From Nitrospinaceae bacterium (GTDB lineage: Bacteria; Nitrospinota; Nitrospinia; Nitrospinales; VA-1), in assembly GCA_029937655.1 (NCBI GenBank), contig JAPYPK010000034.1, positions 1 through 13,845 on the forward strand: a DNA stretch of 13,845 nt. The letters run 5' to 3'. The translations under genes were made by a program, and so were the position numbers. Below, one piece after another: positions 1-7,825 of the stretch. The notes beneath the pieces were generated by a model. That model was not told where the DNA came from, did no database searches, and saw nothing but the letters and a program-made list of their open reading frames with translations. The stretch's first letter is position 1; every line of letters starts with the position of its first letter.

Positions 1-263
1 GTATTTTCCATATAAAATATATAAAAAGGCTTAAATTAAATAGAATCGAATAAGCTTATACCACAACACCAGCAACTTATACAATCTAAGAAATATTCAA
101 GAAAAAGTCGTATTTTCCCGATAAACCTTTTAGTTCTATATATATACAGATTATTTGAAAAGGTTAAAAAGGAAAGTGGGGTAATAGTATTGCGTGGGAA
201 CAATTAATTTTTATTTTTTAAAAAATTTCATGTAATAAAAAGTAAACATAGGTTAAAAAAAGT
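1..263. other. AT-rich gene-free leader upstream of the efflux operon
   Basis: No plausible coding region is seen on either strand; all frames are closed by frequent stops. The stretch holds a few short repeats. AACCTTTT at 124-131 is the inverted copy of AAAAGGTT at 158-165, with a 26-nt gap. AGGTTAAAAA occurs at 161-170 and again at 250-259. GTATTTTCC occurs at 1-9 and 110-118. In DNA this AT-rich such matches are weak evidence of function. The end of any upstream gene lies outside the window. Confidence 0.5.
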
Positions 264-287
264 TAACTATTGATTAATTGATAGTTA
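264..287. promoter_or_regulatory. Operator-like 24-bp dyad over the efflux promoter -35 box
   Basis: TAACTAT at 264-270 and its exact inverted copy ATAGTTA at 281-287 flank a central ATTAAT at 273-278, which shares the same dyad centre. Twenty of 24 positions pair, with only the two TG steps breaking symmetry. The site overlaps the predicted -35 hexamer at 278-283, so a bound dimer would block polymerase. Size and symmetry fit a TetR- or MarR-type repressor site, but no regulator gene is visible, so the binding protein is unknown. AT-richness makes chance palindromes likelier. Confidence 0.45.
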
Positions 288-306
288 GTTTTTGCAGTCT
301 TATTAT
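278..306 (+). promoter_or_regulatory. Sigma70-type promoter of the efflux operon
   Basis: TTGATA at 278-283 (5 of 6 to TTGACA) is followed after exactly 17 nt by TATTAT at 301-306 (5 of 6 to TATAAT). Transcription would begin near 313, leaving about 33 nt of leader before the ATG at 346. This placement excludes the in-frame TTG at 292 as the translation start of the first gene, because it would lie upstream of the transcript. No clear Shine-Dalgarno sequence is seen in the leader. Confidence 0.6.
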
Positions 307-345
307 AGACGGTATATATCTAACTCGTTCTTGGGTCGTTGCAAA

Positions 346-2127
346 ATGTTTCTCTTGATAAAGCTGACAGCACTATTTTTTATTTTAGTTATAAATACAC
401 TTTCTGTGGATGCGGAAGATGTTTTTAAAATTTCTGAAGAAACGTTTAAAGACAAGGTGGAGGTTTTATCCTCCCCTATTAAAGATTTAATCAAACCAAA
501 ACCATTAATGTCCACTGAGCTTTCCGAAAGTGCAGCAAAAATACCAAATACAAAAGTTTTAGACGCATCCTTACATAAAAATGACTCAGATAGTTCAATT
601 TCAAAAGTGGGGTTATTTACTCCAATAGATTCTCTTAAAAAGCACCCTGGCTCTATAGTTCTATCCTTAAATGATGCCATCATTCGGGCACTTTCAAATA
701 ACGTATCAATAAAAGTTCAATCATTTAATTCAAAGGTTAAAAAAGAGACTATCATGGAAAGTCTTTCAGAATTTGATACAACACTTGGCCTTGAATTATC
801 TACATCAAGAAAGACTCAACAGTTAGCGAGTGCTTTCAGTTCCCCGAATAGAATGGAAAATGATAATGATAATTGGGATCTATCCTTATCTCAGAAATTA
901 GTTACAGGAGCAAACTATCAATTTGATTTCACAAATAATAGAAATAAAACGAACAGTGCAACAGCAGGACTCAACCCAAGTTATAGTTCTGAATTTCAAT
1001 TGAGCCTAACACAACCCTTATTAAAGAACTTTGGTATTGATCTAAATAAACGCAATATCCACATTGCAAAAAATGAAGTAGATATATCTGACCATGAATT
1101 CAAAACTAAAGTAATTGAAACTGTTAGTGAGGTTGAAAATATTTACTGGGATTTTGTTTTTACTCTCGGAGATTTAGAAGTTAAACAAAAATCACTTGAA
1201 CGAGCCAAAGACTTCCAAAGACTTGTAAAAGCCCAGGTTTTAGTAGGAATAATGGCCCCAATCGAAACTCTTCAAGCTGAATCTGAAGTTGCTTCCCGTG
1301 AAGAATTTCTGCTAAGTGCACAAGATTCAATAGATGACAATCAAGATAAATTAAAAAATATTTTAAATATAGATTTTTCATCACCCGAAGGTCTTAGTCC
1401 AATATACCCTTCTAATAAAGCTAATGTCCTAATTGTGGATTTTGATTTTAATGAAATTGTGAAAATGGCTCTTTCAAACCGACCTGACTATCTTGCAAAA
1501 AAAAAAGATCTGGAAAACAAAAATATTTTGGTTAAATACCAAGAAAATCAAATTTATCCATCAGTTGACTTAGTGGGTAGTCTGGGTATTAATGGATTGA
1601 GTGGAGAAGCTACCACTATAACCTCAGGGACATTCCAAGGAACAAGTGCTTACGGGGGTAGTTATGGTAATTCTTTAACTGATGCACTCTCGACAAACTA
1701 CTACGATTGGGAGTTTGGAGTTAAATTTAGCTATCCCCTAGGTAACAGATCTGCGAAGAGCAAGTTATCCGCTTCCCGTTTGGAAAAAGCTCAATTAATT
1801 TTGGGCATCAAAGACCTTGAGAAAAAAATTATTCTAGAAGTCCGTGAATCTGCTCGTCAATTAAAAACTGACTCCAAAAGAATCAAAGCCGCTACGGTTG
1901 CAAAAAAACTTGCCGAAGAAAAATTAAAAGCTGAGGAAAAAAAGTTTGAAGTCGGATTGTCGACAAGCTTTAACGTTTTAAAGTTCCAAGAAGATCTCGC
2001 AGAAGCACAGAGCAATGAAATAAAAACTATCATTGATTACAAACAATCAAGAATTCTTTTTCGCAAGAGTATCGCCTCAACTTTAAAGCACCACGACGTA
2101 ACGCTAACGACTAAAGAACTCACATGA
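346..2127 (+). CDS. TolC-like outer membrane efflux channel
   Basis: The 593-residue product is an outer membrane factor of the TolC family (OEP domain), forming the exit duct of a tripartite pump. Residues 1-23 are a signal peptide with a hydrophobic core and a V-D-A cleavage site before E24. Residues 24-104 form a polar, proline-containing segment before the first OEP repeat, which begins near V105 (VLSLNDAIIRAL). The second repeat begins near residue 365 (EIVKMALSNRPDYLAKKKDL), followed by the usual YDWEFGVKFSYPLGNR strand and a long C-terminal helix. The ATG at 346 is chosen over the in-frame TTG at 292 because it begins the signal peptide and lies downstream of the predicted transcription start. 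The gene ends in an ATGA overlap with the adaptor gene. An A10 run at 1497-1506 lies within the frame. The substrate cannot be told. Confidence 0.9.
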   Translation: MFLLIKLTALFFILVINTLSVDAEDVFKISEETFKDKVEVLSSPIKDLIKPKPLMSTELSESAAKIPNTKVLDASLHKNDSDSSISKVGLFTPIDSLKKHPGSIVLSLNDAIIRALSNNVSIKVQSFNSKVKKETIMESLSEFDTTLGLELSTSRKTQQLASAFSSPNRMENDNDNWDLSLSQKLVTGANYQFDFTNNRNKTNSATAGLNPSYSSEFQLSLTQPLLKNFGIDLNKRNIHIAKNEVDISDHEFKTKVIETVSEVENIYWDFVFTLGDLEVKQKSLERAKDFQRLVKAQVLVGIMAPIETLQAESEVASREEFLLSAQDSIDDNQDKLKNILNIDFSSPEGLSPIYPSNKANVLIVDFDFNEIVKMALSNRPDYLAKKKDLENKNILVKYQENQIYPSVDLVGSLGINGLSGEATTITSGTFQGTSAYGGSYGNSLTDALSTNYYDWEFGVKFSYPLGNRSAKSKLSASRLEKAQLILGIKDLEKKIILEVRESARQLKTDSKRIKAATVAKKLAEEKLKAEEKKFEVGLSTSFNVLKFQEDLAEAQSNEIKTIIDYKQSRILFRKSIASTLKHHDVTLTTKELT

Positions 2128-3458
2128 AAAAAACTTTAGTCCTTCTTGGTGTATCCACTCTTTTATTGATTTTGGCATATACCCTTACTGGCAAAGCCGG
2201 TGACTCAGAATCTCTATCTAAAATTGAATATAAGAAGGTTAAAGTTTTTAAAGGAGACTTAATAGTAAAAGTTTCAGCAAAAGGCATTGTTGAACCAAAC
2301 TTTAAAGTAGAAGTTAAATCGAAAGCAAGTGGCAAAATCCTCAATTTTCCACTAGAGGAAGGTGCCTCTATCAAAAAAGGCCGACCGTTGCTTCATCTCA
2401 ATAAAAACGATGAAACAAGGAATGTTGCTAAAGCAAATGCAGACCTAACAAGTGGTGAAGCCAGTCTTAAAAAGTCGAAGACTGCCCTCCTTTTACAACA
2501 ACATCGCTATAAAACCGATCTAAAGTTATCTTCCTCTGAAGTTGAAGAGGCTGTAGTAAATTTAGATGACTCTAGATACCAGAAAAAAAGGCAATACGAG
2601 CTTTTCGAAAAAAAATACATATCGCAAGAAACCCTGGATAAAGCGGTAACCACTTTTAAGGTTAATCAAGAAAATTTAACCCAAGCCAAAGCTAAACATC
2701 AAGCAGCTAAAGATGCTATCCATGATATTGCAATGAAAGAGCATGAGGTTGAGTTGGCTGCGGCAGAAGTTATCCGCCGTCAGATAGCTCTTGATGAATC
2801 AAAAGAACGCTTGGAAGAGACAGATATCTACGCTCCGATCTCTGGTGTAATAATCCAAAAATTAGTTGAAGAAGGTCAAATTATATCCTCAGGAGTTTCC
2901 AACGTTAGCGGCGGAACTGCTTTGGCAGAAATTGCTGATATGTCAAGGATATTTATTATCGCTGATGTTGATGAAACAGACATTGGGGATATTCGCGAAG
3001 GGCAAAAAGTTGATGTAACCGCAGACGCTTATTACGGAAAAATATTTAAAGGAAAGGTTTTAAGGATCGCACCTAAAGGTGTTGTAGAAAACAGTATTAC
3101 AATCTTTAAAGTAAAAATTGAAATAAAAGATCAGGGGAAAAATATTTTAAAGCCCATGATGAGTTCAAATGTTGACATCATAACAAATAAAGTAAAAAAC
3201 ACATTATATGTTTCAAGGCAAGCGATTAGATTGTCTGAAAATAAAAGCTACGCGGTTATACTAAAAAATGAATTACCCGAAGAGATAGAGGTTAAAACTG
3301 GGATTCAAACACCTATACATAAAGAAATCCTTTCCGGTCTTGTCGCTGATCAGGAAGTAATCATTGGAGACTGGAAAAAACTACTTGAGGAAGCAAAAGA
3401 ATCTAATACCAAGGGGTCCTCTCTAAAAAAGATACTTTGGATGATTCGATCTAAATAA
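2124..3458 (+). CDS. HlyD/MacA-like periplasmic adaptor subunit
   Basis: This 444-residue membrane fusion protein would link the inner-membrane MacB-type transporter to the TolC-like channel. Residues 5-22 form a single hydrophobic anchor. Residues about 44-92 are the first half of the lipoyl/beta-barrel region, including the G-K-I-L-N-F-P-L-E-E-G-A strand. Residues about 97-232 are a charged, Ala/Lys/Glu-rich helical hairpin. The lipoyl half resumes at 233-256 (DIYAPISGVI), and a beta-barrel follows at about 275-320 (ADVDETDIGDIREGQKV). The tail to residue 444 is membrane-proximal. The layout and length match MacA-type adaptors. The start codon overlaps the stop of the upstream gene (ATGA), implying translational coupling. 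The ATPase gene starts 6 nt after its stop. Calling it macA itself would go too far, since related adaptors serve many substrates. Confidence 0.9.
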   Translation: MKKTLVLLGVSTLLLILAYTLTGKAGDSESLSKIEYKKVKVFKGDLIVKVSAKGIVEPNFKVEVKSKASGKILNFPLEEGASIKKGRPLLHLNKNDETRNVAKANADLTSGEASLKKSKTALLLQQHRYKTDLKLSSSEVEEAVVNLDDSRYQKKRQYELFEKKYISQETLDKAVTTFKVNQENLTQAKAKHQAAKDAIHDIAMKEHEVELAAAEVIRRQIALDESKERLEETDIYAPISGVIIQKLVEEGQIISSGVSNVSGGTALAEIADMSRIFIIADVDETDIGDIREGQKVDVTADAYYGKIFKGKVLRIAPKGVVENSITIFKVKIEIKDQGKNILKPMMSSNVDIITNKVKNTLYVSRQAIRLSENKSYAVILKNELPEEIEVKTGIQTPIHKEILSGLVADQEVIIGDWKKLLEEAKESNTKGSSLKKILWMIRSK

Positions 3459-3464
3459 GCTGCG

Positions 3465-4148
3465 ATGATTGAAATTAATAACCTCAGCAAAACCTATTTA
3501 TTGGGGAAAGTACCTGTTTATGCCATAACTGATATAAGCTTTCGCATAAATAAAGGAGAGTTTGTGGCAATTACAGGGCCTTCAGGAAGTGGAAAATCTA
3601 CTTTATTAAATTTGCTAGGTTGCCTCGATCTACCCTCCTCTGGAACATATCTCCTCGAGAACTTTAACATCAAATCATTAAAACCAAATCAATTGGCAGA
3701 AGTTCGCAATAAACGAATAGGATTTGTTTTTCAGAATTTTAATTTACTACCACGTGCTTCTGCTTTGGAAAATGTAGAACTTCCCCTTATATACGGAAGA
3801 ACCAAAAATTCTCGAGAAATCGCACTAGAATCATTAAAGAAGGTTGGTCTTTCCGAGAGAGCTAAACATAGACCAAATGAGCTTTCTGGTGGAGAACGCC
3901 AACGAGTCGCTATTGCTAGGGCTATTGTAAACAAACCAGCAATTGTTTTGGCAGATGAACCAACAGGCAATCTTGACACGCAAACTGGCAAGGATATCAT
4001 GGGTATTTTTTCTAGGCTTAATAATGAAGGGACTACAATAATTATCGTAACGCATGAGAGAGATGTTGCTACCTTGACAAGGCGAACAATTGAAATGGTA
4101 GATGGAAATATAGATCGAGATATCAGAACAATGGAGCTCGCCACCTGA
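3465..4148 (+). CDS. ABC transporter ATPase, MacB/LolD type
   Basis: The 227-residue cytoplasmic nucleotide-binding subunit energises the pump by ATP hydrolysis. Visible motifs are Walker A GPSGSGKST at 38-46, the Q-loop glutamine Q90, the signature LSGGE at 140-144, Walker B IVLADE at 160-165 with catalytic E165, a D-loop around N169-D171, and the switch histidine H197 in VTHE. The core GCLDLPSSGTYLL and the FQNFNLLPRASALENVELPL stretch are typical of the LolD/MacB group that pairs with FtsX-like permeases. In E. coli MacB the ATPase and permease are fused; here they are separate genes. The stop overlaps the next start at TGATG (4146-4150), a coupling arrangement. All catalytic residues are present, so it should be active. 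Confidence 0.95.
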   Translation: MIEINNLSKTYLLGKVPVYAITDISFRINKGEFVAITGPSGSGKSTLLNLLGCLDLPSSGTYLLENFNIKSLKPNQLAEVRNKRIGFVFQNFNLLPRASALENVELPLIYGRTKNSREIALESLKKVGLSERAKHRPNELSGGERQRVAIARAIVNKPAIVLADEPTGNLDTQTGKDIMGIFSRLNNEGTTIIIVTHERDVATLTRRTIEMVDGNIDRDIRTMELAT

Positions 4149-5356
4149 TGCTTATATTGGATCTCTTTAAGATGGCGTTGCGAAGCCTTATAGCAAACAC
4201 AATGCGTACATTTCTTACTGCCCTTGGAATGATTATAGGTGTTGCATCTGTTATTTCTATGATCTCTATTGGTGAAGGTGCCCGACAACAAACATTAAAC
4301 ACTATAGAAAAATTTGGGACGAATATAATTACGATTAAACCTGGAAGAAAAAAAAATAGACACGTTTCATCTGATAGGGTGAAAACTTTAAAGTTTTCTG
4401 ATGCCAAAGCAATAGAAATAAATATTCCACTTATTACTGGAGTAGCAGCACAAGTATATCGCTCAGCGCAACTAAAACACGGAAGTAAAAATACCAACAC
4501 AACTGTAAGAGGCACTGGCGAAAAATACCTACAACTCTCTAATTTTACTATCGAGCGAGGGCGTTACTTTAATCAAGAAGAGGTTCGGTCAGTCAGAAAA
4601 GTTGCTGTCATCGGTTCAACTGTTGTTAAAAACTTATTTGGTGATATAAACGCAATAGGCAAAGAAATTAAAGTTGATGGGAATAACTACCTTGTAATTG
4701 GTTCAACTGAGCAAAAGGGAGCTCTTAGCTGGTTTGATCCTGATGATCAAATATTTATTCCAGTTACAACAGCGCAAAAACGACTATTTGGTATCCACCA
4801 TATTCAATCTATTGATGTACAAGCAAGACAAATGGAAGATTTAGAAGTAATTAAGAAAGATATCGATTCACTCCTTAGAATTAGGCATGGTATTCATACG
4901 GACGAAGATAGTGATTTTCACGTTCAAAACTCATCTCAATGGCTTAATAGTTGGGGGGACGCTGCAAAGACATTTACTTACTTGCTAGGTGGAATTGCTG
5001 CTATTTCCCTTTTAGTTGGTGGTATTGGTATTATGAATATCATGTTAGTTTCAATTACCGAGAGAACAAAAGAAATTGGTATACGGATTGCCGTTGGCGC
5101 TAAAAAAAGTGAAATAATGGAGCAATTTCTTATTGAATCGGTTCTTATCAGCTTTATTGGAGGAGGTTTAGGAATCTTACTTGGAATAATAATTTCACGA
5201 ACTGTTTCCAAAATTGGAGGATGGGATACTATTATTTCAACTCAATCCATAATGCTTGCGTTTGGATTCTCCGTTGGAATAGGAATTTTTTTTGGTTTTT
5301 ATCCAGCAAGAAAAGCGGCAAACCTTAATCCTATAGATGCTTTAAGATACGAATAA
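4148..5356 (+). CDS. MacB-type FtsX-family ABC permease
   Basis: The 402-residue inner-membrane subunit has the MacB fold: a first membrane helix at about 20-43, a large periplasmic MacB_PCD domain at about 44-265, then three helices at about 277-301, 328-350 and 366-386. The cytoplasmic loop ERTKEIGIRIAVGAK (305-319) and the C-terminal YPARKAANLNPIDALRYE are the usual FtsX-family signatures. Such permeases do not pump through a membrane pore but pass periplasmic cargo to a TolC-type duct by mechanotransmission. Start: the ATG shares a base with the ATPase stop, and a GGAG lies about 11 nt upstream. This is the last gene of the efflux operon. No hairpin-plus-T terminator is seen in the 65 bp before pabB, so read-through is possible. 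Confidence 0.93.
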   Translation: MLILDLFKMALRSLIANTMRTFLTALGMIIGVASVISMISIGEGARQQTLNTIEKFGTNIITIKPGRKKNRHVSSDRVKTLKFSDAKAIEINIPLITGVAAQVYRSAQLKHGSKNTNTTVRGTGEKYLQLSNFTIERGRYFNQEEVRSVRKVAVIGSTVVKNLFGDINAIGKEIKVDGNNYLVIGSTEQKGALSWFDPDDQIFIPVTTAQKRLFGIHHIQSIDVQARQMEDLEVIKKDIDSLLRIRHGIHTDEDSDFHVQNSSQWLNSWGDAAKTFTYLLGGIAAISLLVGGIGIMNIMLVSITERTKEIGIRIAVGAKKSEIMEQFLIESVLISFIGGGLGILLGIIISRTVSKIGGWDTIISTQSIMLAFGFSVGIGIFFGFYPARKAANLNPIDALRYE

Positions 5357-5396
5357 AATTTCTACCTCTCCCCTACTTGTTCCTATATTATTTTTT

Positions 5397-5410
5397 CAAA
5401 TAAATATTTG
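5397..5410. repeat. Small AT-rich dyad just upstream of pabB
   Basis: CAAATA and TATTTG form perfect inverted 6-bp arms around an AA centre, ending 11 nt before the pabB ATG. It could be a weak operator or a chance match in AT-rich DNA. No confident -35/-10 pair was found in 5357-5421. Confidence 0.2.
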
Positions 5411-5421
5411 CCCGCGATGCA

Positions 5422-6909
5422 ATGAAAATCTACCCTAGGTTTAATCAATTTCATGAATCTTTCGTGAATAACAAGCGAATACCAATTCATGGAGAAAAAA
5501 TAGTACCTCCATTTGATATAGCCATACTGTTTAAAAACTTATTCTATGAAAACAATAAAGCCTTTCTTTATGAAAGTAAAAATGGGACCCAAAATACATC
5601 GGAATATTCATTTATGGGTATTCCAAATAATAATTATGTCCGAATTGAAAGTGAGTATTCATCGTTTAAATTAAATGAAGATTCTGAAGAAATCATTGGA
5701 ACTGTCGAGGATGGTTGGAATGCGCTGAACTTTGAAACTAACGTACCAAATTATAAATATTCCCCTCATTTCTGGGGTGGTTGGGTCGGTTATATAGCTT
5801 ATGAAGCTGGCAACTCATTCGAAATGCTCCCAAAAAGGAAATCTAATGAATTTGAATTGGCAGACGCATACTTCATGCAAGTCGACAGACTAATTGTCTA
5901 CGATCATAATTTAAATAAATTGAAATATATAATAGCGGCTGAACCGTGTTCCGATAAATCAAAATACGATCAATACACGGTTGAAATAAATAGAATGTGG
6001 AAAAAAATCGAACTTAGCTTATCGAAACCTTTAACTAAAAGTTCTGCAAAAAAGAACTATGAAGTCTCAAATTCAATTAATTTCAAGTCAAATTTATCAC
6101 CAAATAATTATAAAAAAATAGTTAGCAGAGCTAAAACATATATTAGTGATGGTGATATCTATCAAGCGAACCTTTCTCAACGTTTCAGCACTGAGTTTAA
6201 TGGTGACCCATTAAATCTTTATCTTAAATTACGCAATGTCAATCCCGCACCTTTTTCAGGTTTTTTAAAATTTTCTAATTTCACCATTATCAGTTCCTCT
6301 CCAGAACGCCTTTTAAAGGTCAAAGATGACAAGTTAGAAACTAGACCTATAGCTGGTACTCGTCCAAGAGGATCTGATGATAAAAAAGATGCCATCTTGA
6401 CCAAAGAGTTATTGCTAAATGAAAAAGAGCGTGCTGAGCATTTGATGCTTGTTGATCTCGAGAGGAATGACATGGGGCGTGTATGCCAACCAGGGTCAGT
6501 CAATGTGACAGAGTTAATGTGTCTTGAGCAGTATTCTCACGTTAGTCATATCGTTTCTAATATTGAGGGTAAACTAAACCCAAATGTAACTATCTACGAA
6601 CTAATAAAGTCCTTATTCCCTGGCGGGACTATTACTGGTTGCCCAAAGATTCGTTGTATGGAAATCATCAATGAACTAGAACCTGCTAGTAGAGGACCCT
6701 ATTCTGGTTCTTTTGGGTATATTGGTTTTTGCCGTCAATTGGATTTTAATATTTTGATTCGAACAATTTTCATAAAAAATGGGGAAGCTTCTTTTAATGT
6801 TGGAGCAGGTATTGTCGCTGACTCAGACCCTGATAATGAATATGAAGAAACATTGTCCAAGGCCGCAGCAATGATTGAAGTTTTATCTGATCCCACATGT
6901 CGAATCTGA
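5422..6909 (+). CDS. pabB: Aminodeoxychorismate synthase component I (PabB)
   Basis: The 495-residue protein belongs to the chorismate-binding TrpE/PabB family and would form 4-amino-4-deoxychorismate from chorismate and ammonia, the first step towards p-aminobenzoate and folate. The N-terminal domain includes the YES (50-52) and YSFMGI (62-67) region. The chorismate domain spans about 226-484, with GDIYQANLSQRF (244-255), LVDLERND (343-350) and GGTITGCPKIRCMEII (401-416). NPAPFSGFL (274-282) and GGTITG are PabB-like; TrpE usually has NPSPYM and GTVSG. The PIAGTRPRG motif (309-317) has alanine at 311, as in TrpE, where E. coli PabB has its active-site lysine. The pabC overlap favours PabB. 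The alternative is an anthranilate synthase component I, less likely. The partner glutaminase is not encoded in the window. Confidence 0.82.
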   Translation: MKIYPRFNQFHESFVNNKRIPIHGEKIVPPFDIAILFKNLFYENNKAFLYESKNGTQNTSEYSFMGIPNNNYVRIESEYSSFKLNEDSEEIIGTVEDGWNALNFETNVPNYKYSPHFWGGWVGYIAYEAGNSFEMLPKRKSNEFELADAYFMQVDRLIVYDHNLNKLKYIIAAEPCSDKSKYDQYTVEINRMWKKIELSLSKPLTKSSAKKNYEVSNSINFKSNLSPNNYKKIVSRAKTYISDGDIYQANLSQRFSTEFNGDPLNLYLKLRNVNPAPFSGFLKFSNFTIISSSPERLLKVKDDKLETRPIAGTRPRGSDDKKDAILTKELLLNEKERAEHLMLVDLERNDMGRVCQPGSVNVTELMCLEQYSHVSHIVSNIEGKLNPNVTIYELIKSLFPGGTITGCPKIRCMEIINELEPASRGPYSGSFGYIGFCRQLDFNILIRTIFIKNGEASFNVGAGIVADSDPDNEYEETLSKAAAMIEVLSDPTCRI

Positions 6910-7781
6910 TGCGAACCCCTATCGTATACATTAACGGACTTTTTTGGCCCATAGATAAAGCTACTATATCAGTTTTAGACAGAGGATTTACATACGGGGA
7001 TGGTTTATTTGAAACAATGCGCTCATACTCAGGAAAGATATTTAGGGTGGAGTGTCACCTAGATCGTTTATTTCGTTCTGCCCGCTCGATTTTCATCGAT
7101 CTACCTATGACAAAAAATGAAATCCAAACGGCTATTAATGGAACAATACAGTTAAATAAATTGTCAAATTCAATAGCTAGACTTACAATCACCCGTGGGG
7201 AACATGATCCAGGATTAAATATTGATTACAACGCGCCCCCTACAGTTGTAATTTTAGTTAGGCCAACAAAGGTTATTTCTAAAAATGTCTACAAAAAAGG
7301 TATTGGCATAAAGTTATATAAAAAAAGTGCCATTAGAACCCAAGGAATCTCTGATCAGATAAAATCGTGCAACTACCTATCAAACATACTGTTAAGAGAG
7401 AAGGCAATCAAAGAAGGGTTTTTTGAAGCAATTTTATTAGATAACAATAATAATGTCACCGAAGGAACAATTTCTAATATATTTCTTATCAAGAATAATC
7501 AACTAAAAACACCAAGCTTGAATGAATTTGTACTCGGTGGAATAATGCGTAATTCTATATTAGATATTTGTAGAACAAATAATATTTCCTTTAAGGAGAC
7601 CGCAATAACTGAAAAAGACCTGTACGAAGCAGATGAAATTTTTCTAACTAACTCAGGAATAGAAGTTTTACCTGTATCTAATATAAATCACCGGCATCTT
7701 AAAGATATAAACCCAAATTCTATGACTACACACATACACACACTACTTCTAAAAACCTTTGAAGAATCATTTCAAAAATGA
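6909..7781 (+). CDS. pabC: Aminodeoxychorismate lyase (PabC), class IV PLP enzyme
   Basis: The 290-residue protein has the fold-type IV PLP enzyme pattern of PabC, D-amino-acid and branched-chain aminotransferases. Motifs from the N-terminus are YINGLFW (7-13), DRGFTYGDGLFETMR (24-38), H50-LDRL, QIKSCNYLSN (150-159) with K152 as the likely PLP lysine, VTEGTISNIF (183-192) with E185, and LTNSGIEVLPV (246-256). As PabC it would eliminate pyruvate from aminodeoxychorismate to give p-aminobenzoate. The assignment rests mainly on the pabB overlap, since the sequence also resembles D-amino-acid and branched-chain transaminases. I chose the ATG at 6909, which makes a TGATG overlap with the pabB stop, over the in-frame ATG at 6897; the earlier start would add only four residues. 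Neither start has a clear Shine-Dalgarno sequence. Confidence 0.8.
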   Translation: MRTPIVYINGLFWPIDKATISVLDRGFTYGDGLFETMRSYSGKIFRVECHLDRLFRSARSIFIDLPMTKNEIQTAINGTIQLNKLSNSIARLTITRGEHDPGLNIDYNAPPTVVILVRPTKVISKNVYKKGIGIKLYKKSAIRTQGISDQIKSCNYLSNILLREKAIKEGFFEAILLDNNNNVTEGTISNIFLIKNNQLKTPSLNEFVLGGIMRNSILDICRTNNISFKETAITEKDLYEADEIFLTNSGIEVLPVSNINHRHLKDINPNSMTTHIHTLLLKTFEESFQK

Positions 7782-7825
7782 TACATTCCCCGATTCACTA
7801 ATATCACATTACATTAGAGTCACAC

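Noticed and set aside
124..165. AACCTTTT/AAAAGGTT inverted repeat as a terminator of an upstream gene
   Set aside because: The 8-bp AT-rich stem with a 26-nt loop and no following T run is a poor intrinsic terminator.
292..345. In-frame TTG at 292 as a longer start for the TolC-like gene
   Set aside because: It lies inside the predicted promoter, upstream of the expected transcript start, and would put 18 polar residues before a clean signal peptide that begins at the ATG at 346.
303..683. 126-codon minus-strand open frame opposite the start of the TolC-like gene
   Set aside because: It covers the signal peptide and linker of a well supported gene and shows no domain or upstream signals.
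3731..4291. 186-codon open frame on the minus strand opposite the ATPase and permease genes
   Set aside because: It is antisense to strongly conserved motifs of two genes, and its translation is Ser/Arg/Ile-rich with no recognisable domain or ribosome site. It is a shadow frame.
4123..4515. 130-codon minus-strand open frame opposite the permease gene start
   Set aside because: Its hydrophobic appearance is the mirror of the first membrane helix of the permease; no independent evidence supports it.
5357..5421. Promoter upstream of pabB
   Set aside because: Candidates such as TTGTTC at 5377 with TAAATA at 5401, or TATATT at 5384, match consensus poorly or at the wrong spacing.
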